In this document: piece by piece, positions 59,327 to 64,000 of the stretch
Layout: each line of letters opens with the position of its first letter
How positions within the stretch are numbered: position 1 is the first letter of the stretch
Source: Sipunculus nudus
Lineage: Eukaryota > Annelida > Sipuncula > Golfingiida > Sipunculidae
Length of the DNA stretch: 64,000 nt
Assembly (NCBI GenBank): GCA_026874595.1
Contig: CM049314.1
Span: 61,607,300-61,671,299, forward strand
Reading direction: 5' to 3'
Notes under the pieces: generated by a model
Database searches by the model: none
Seen by the model: only the letters and a program-made list of their open reading frames with translations
What the model was told of the DNA's origin: nothing
Translations under genes and position numbers: made by a program

Positions 59327-61999
59327 AAGCAATGTCTGGCTTTGCTTAATTATCACTTTAAAGGCATATTCTATTTGACCAGTTATTATTAATGTCACTT
59401 AATACAGTACATTCCCTTGCATATACAAAGAAAGGTGATAAATAATAAAATCAAAGGTATAAACCCTAAATCATCCTGGTGCTCTGTATATATAGCCAAT
59501 TACCCAGATTGGCTCTGATATATGTTCCCAGTCGGTGCTTCCCACTACAGGGGAGCCATTCAGGTTTGCCAGTCAAGTCTTATAATCTATGCCACATCCA
59601 CACAGGGAATCTCTTGTTACATTGATATAACAGGCAGACTCGTATATTCTCATTACGACAAAACATGTGGCTGTTACTGCCCATAAAGTATGTATATGTC
59701 GTTTGTTAGCCTCCTAATAAAATACTGGCTGCCAGAAGGTCGGAGTGTGACAATATTCGCTAAAATCTAAAGTCCCTGTAAATTGCCCCACTGCAACAAA
59801 TCCAGTGATATTTTTCAAGGTAAACTTAATATGTGACACCTTTGTGTACACTTGGGCAATTCTCCTGATATTTCTGTCAAATTTCTTGATATTGCTATTA
59901 TAATTAATTTCCTGGCATTTCTTGGAAGTTCATTCCTAGGATGTGTTTCTTGGAAACACCATTTTCATTTCTTAAAATAACAATGGCATTTTTTTCAGAA
60001 CTGCCAATTCAACATCTTGGGGCCATCATGGTAACAGTCAGTTACTTCATGTAATTTCTATGGTAACTACCATGGAAAGTGCAAATTGTCTTATTCTATC
60101 AGGAAAGTGAGGCATTAGTGATAAGAGGTATGCAGAACTATCTGTAATTAATTCCTATTTCTCTTTATCTTATTTCTTCACTCCCTGGCATTTGTTTATT
60201 CTCACAGTAACACTTGACCTCATGTAGCCCTGGAATTTATTGGAAATCATCAAGTTGTTATATTGTTTCAGTGAGTGAATGGACACATTTATCAGTTCCA
60301 GTCAGATTGACCCCAGTTTTTAACAAATGGTCACATTGTTTTACTACTGCCCAGGTCTTCTGATGAGCTATATTTCATTGTCATAAACTGGTGATGAGTC
60401 TTATTGTTACTCTGTTGTCTACTCCATGTTGTGAATCTGAAGTCTTCATTTCTTCAATAGATTTTTAAGTGGTATTTTCACTCAGGGTAAAAAAAGCATT
60501 ATTCTATTTCAACTTTTCAGCTGTGATAGTGTGCTCATTTGCATATGCACAAGAAATATGTCAGCAGAAGTTAGAAAGAACAACAAAAACATATGAACAT
60601 AAAGTTGCATGTAAAACTGTACTTGCAAGGAGCTATCAAGCAGTACCACAGATGACACTTGACTGGCATGACTTTTTTTTAATATATATTCTCATTTAAT
60701 TTAATGTGAGTCTTAAAACTGCATTTGTGATGATTTTCAAGCATTTATGCCTATTCCTAACAGGCATGATGGTCTAAATCCTGTAAACTCACAGATTTGG
60801 CAAAGGCACAGACCCTGCATTTGTGTGCCTTTACACTTACATACAAATACAAACATATATTTATAACATTTTATCACTAAAGTTCCAGCCTAAAAGGAGC
60901 CCAACATGAGCCAGTATTCAACCTGCTATTGCAATGTTCAAGCAAACCTGGCATCAGGAGAGTCGAAGCTAATTTTCTCAGAAATTTCTATTAGAAAATG
61001 CATTTATACTTGATTTATAACTGGCATGATGGTATAAATGTTCCACTGAAAGAAGTGGATACATATCTTGTGTACCCAGGTATATGCCTATATAAAATCA
61101 TAGTGTGGCAGGGAGTGCCATGCTAGAGTGGAACAACCCAGTCACCTCTTATACGGCTCAAAGTTGATTGACTAACCAAAGTGCTGCCATTTTTGTCAAA
61201 GACACAAAGATGCCAAATAACACTATTGCTGTCTCATGCATAATATTTCCATATTTATAGTCTGTCTACTTTGTAAATGAAAAGCATGTATATCAAAACC
61301 TGTCTCTAGAGAGCCCATAAGTACAAACCAATTTAATACAGTTACAAAATAAAGCATAAAGATATCAGCAGAATCCAAAAACCTTGATGCCAAGCAGCAA
61401 AAACCTGGCCATAAATGTAACAAAGGTTAAATTCAAGCCTCAAGACATCAACAAATACTAAAACCTTCAGGAAAAAAGTGCACATTTTGGCATAAAAACT
61501 TGCCTAAGGTGTGAAACTTGAGTAGTCCATATCCATGACCTTAAAACTGTCATTTAATCATCTATGTGTAACAATGTTAAAACCAACATCCTGGTGACAA
61601 CATATAATTTCCTAAGTGTCAAGAGTTGTCTTAAATTAGCAATTTATTCTCCTTTAACCACTCAATAATTTATCATTGACTTTTAAGTTGTCAAATGAAA
61701 CTAATATATTGGGGCAAGACATGTATCAAACCAAGAAAGCAATTTCCTGTTGTTTTCCATTTTTTTGTTTATACAAAAGCCCAAAACCCATCTTTTAATA
61801 TTCCTTCCTGATTATATTTTAATAATAAAATTTGGTATTGGTCTGGTCACTAGACATATTAGTTCTTGATCTGCATGTAATTTAGATAAAACTTGTGGTG
61901 TTCATGTATTTTTCCAGGGTGGTAAACATTTCAGCAGACAATATTAACCATACATTAATATTTAATTTAGATTCGACTCCATGATGGCCATAACTTATT
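59327..61999. other. Non-coding DNA with a candidate regulatory island
   Basis: About 59460-59790 is high-complexity and non-repeated (TATATAGCCAATTACCC, CATTGATATAACAGG, CCTAATAAAATACTGG). The rest, to 62000, shows no repeat, gene or element end. Confidence 0.4.
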
Positions 62000-62510
62000 T
62001 TAAAATAGATCCACCATTTCAAGAGATCAAGGATAGGCAATGATTAATCTTGTGTGATAACAAACAGATGCTCAATTAATGTATACATTTTAAATAATTC
62101 ATCACAGTTGATTATCTGCCGATTGATCTACCGCTTAATAAGCCCCATGAATTCCCCCTTGGTGATAAATTACAATCTAGACCATGATAATACAAATCTA
62201 TCATGGGATAACTCCAAAACATACCAGAAAAAGACCGCAAGTTGACTTATTCCAGGCGTGGAAAACTATGACATTGATAAATGTGGTGTAACAAGTCAGC
62301 TATTCTTCACTACCCTAACTTCCTATTTTAACAAATCCCTGGTGGTTAAACATATTTTCAGCGAATCAAGAAGACTTATTAAAACCCGACATGCAATACA
62401 TCATTATGGCTTACATGGAATAAGAGCTGGACACTGGTATATAGCTTCCCCGACACAGATCATGCAGATTTATGAGTTGAATTTATTAAATTAATATACT
62501 TTGTTGTCAA
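62000..62510. promoter_or_regulatory. Candidate enhancer-like conserved element
   Basis: Dense in homeodomain and related words: GCAATGATTAATCTTG, GATAACAAACAG, CTCAATTAATG, AAATAATTCATC, GTTGATTATCTG, CGCTTAATAAGCC and TTAAATTAATATAC, across about 500 bp with no repeats. Overlapping frames at 62054-62245 and 62258-62494 have no domain. One of the best conserved-element candidates in the window by appearance; not tested. Confidence 0.4.
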
Positions 62511-64000
62511 AATATCATTGTTCATAGACTTCAAGATGTCAAATTATCAACATCAATTATCATGGCATTATCGTTAATTCAATTTGAGGCAAGATTTAAG
62601 TTTCAGGCTGTATCTTTTAAAAAATAGGCTACTCAGTCAAATTTTTTTCAATATTAGATGTAGAAAATCCAAGTATTGGTTGGTTGTAAACACTACTACA
62701 TGATCAAAAGAAATTTGGATTTTTTCCCTTAAAGGGTATGTTAGTCATTAAGTGTTAGTTATTGTCATTTAAACTCCAAAGCAGGAACTGATTAGGTAAC
62801 AATTTTCCTCATCACCTGTAAGTACTAAATTAACAATCAAATCTTTATGATTAATTCTTTTGAGTGGCATCAGGATGGTGACCAAATGTTACATGGGTTA
62901 TATATATGACGGGGAATGGGCAACATGGAGGCACAAAAAAAGTCACATCCAGCCTGATGCTGCATGCAACAATAGCGATCTAATCTCCATTAATCACATG
63001 CCTGACACCCTGCAGCCTGACATCTTTGGAGCTAGGGATCTCACTGAGTCAGCTAATCTCCTTCCTGTTAACTCAAACCCCTAAATTATAACACCACAGA
63101 CACCTGGACAGGTGACACCCCTAGGGGGGGAATGGCATGAATGCACACAAGCTGATTTTTTTTCAAGTCACGCTGTGATGTTGATTAGCTGTTGATATAT
63201 ACAGTAATTACCATAAGGAAGTCATCAATCTTAAGTTACCATATTGAATGAAATTACACTGTGAGACAAAGGCATTTAACTCGCATAACCCAATGTAATT
63301 ATATACATTGATATCTATTACTGAAAATAACATAATAGGATGATTAAAATCACCTACCTGTCAATCACCTTGACTCTTTGTCATCTGACCTTACAATATG
63401 ACCTAGGCATGATATGAATTCCTAATATCAAAATTAGTCATTCTCCAACTGACCTGTCAAAACTTGCAACGCTTTCTATGATTACATAACATATATCAAA
63501 TGACAGACATTTGTTATGGCAGCATGTCATAATTCTTTGGCAAGCAGAGAGTAAAAAAAGCATTTTTTTCACTTTGTAAAACCTTGTTCTGTTCAAACTA
63601 TTAATATAAACTGTAATAAAATAAGTACAAATTTATTGAGATTATAGCACAAATTTAAAAGATTCTAGTGTGAAGAGTATATTACCAATGATCAAGAGTT
63701 CATATAAGAGATAGCTTCAACTTATTTGACAAGTGCCACTCATCTATAAAACCAATTGTAAAATATGATCAACTGTCATTATTCAGTACTATACAGTAGT
63801 TATAAATTAACATATAAAACAACTACTCAAATCACTTGAAAGTCCATCACTCAAGGTTCAGTTGGTTTAGTGACAGCAATAGCATCAATTATCAGGTAAA
63901 ATAATTTGGCTTCCTTGCATGTCAATGGAAATTCTTCTGAGGAAAACAATCTTGACTACCGTAATCATCTGTCAAGAGATTACCTGGTATTGGAGCTTGT
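62511..64000. other. Non-coding DNA to the window end
   Basis: About 62840-63070 is another complex, repeat-free stretch with GATTAATTC and CATTAATCACATG words. About 63340-63480 holds CACCTACCTGTCAATCACC. No gene, RNA or element end was found, and the window ends inside non-coding DNA. Confidence 0.4.

Overview
The window looks like non-coding nuclear DNA from an animal, most likely a bivalve mollusc. It is A+T-rich and full of di- and trinucleotide runs. It also carries repeat ends typical, as far as I know, of bivalve genomes: a 5' ACAAG-GRCC..GGYC mini-palindrome, GGAC/GACGG runs just before a 3' hairpin, and ends in CTAAAAA or TATAATA. I cannot name the species. I found no protein-coding gene, tRNA, rRNA or CRISPR array that I would defend. 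The longest open frames (about 124 and 129 codons) are no longer than chance allows in 64 kb of such DNA, and none resembles a family I know. The window is best read as a gene desert or part of a very long intron.

Layout. 1-1.55 kb is plain AT-rich DNA. 1.56-7.47 kb is a block of three repeat units: a degenerate element, an eroded array of about 160-bp monomers, and a 3.1-kb element holding nine 340-bp monomers in an alternating A/B (680-bp) order. 7.5-16.8 kb is mostly unique sequence with two minisatellites, a long perfect-looking hairpin at 15.9 kb, and several complex islands that look like regulatory DNA. 16.8-18.5 kb is another modular element, followed by a GAGTC-word repeat. 20.5-23.15 kb is a third modular element with two 675-bp units. 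25.96-29.06 kb is a fourth, with a 798-bp tandem duplication whose second copy is split by a 1.38-kb element carrying seven 180-bp units. From 29 kb on the DNA is largely unique, with regulatory-looking islands. It is broken by two fold-back elements sharing TGTCA ends (39.96-40.93 and 53.59-53.88 kb), a 701-bp element with long inverted arms and a 9-bp target duplication (45.4-46.1 kb), a G+C-rich GGAC minisatellite (49.6-50.3 kb), a palindrome/CRE cluster (51.0-51.34 kb) and a SINE candidate (58.7 kb).

How the parts relate. The modular elements share a plan: a 5' mini-palindrome, an internal tandem array whose monomer and period differ between elements, a GGAC-type run, and a 3' hairpin that repeats the 5' motif in inverse. 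No long target duplication is seen where this can be tested. This is the plan of Helitron/Helentron-derived non-autonomous elements; that assignment is inference. The most striking signal is a palindrome, AGGTGGCGCCACCT or a close variant, found about 20 times in arrays whose other sequence is clearly different. It resembles two back-to-back CTCF-type core motifs and may be a functional module carried by these elements.
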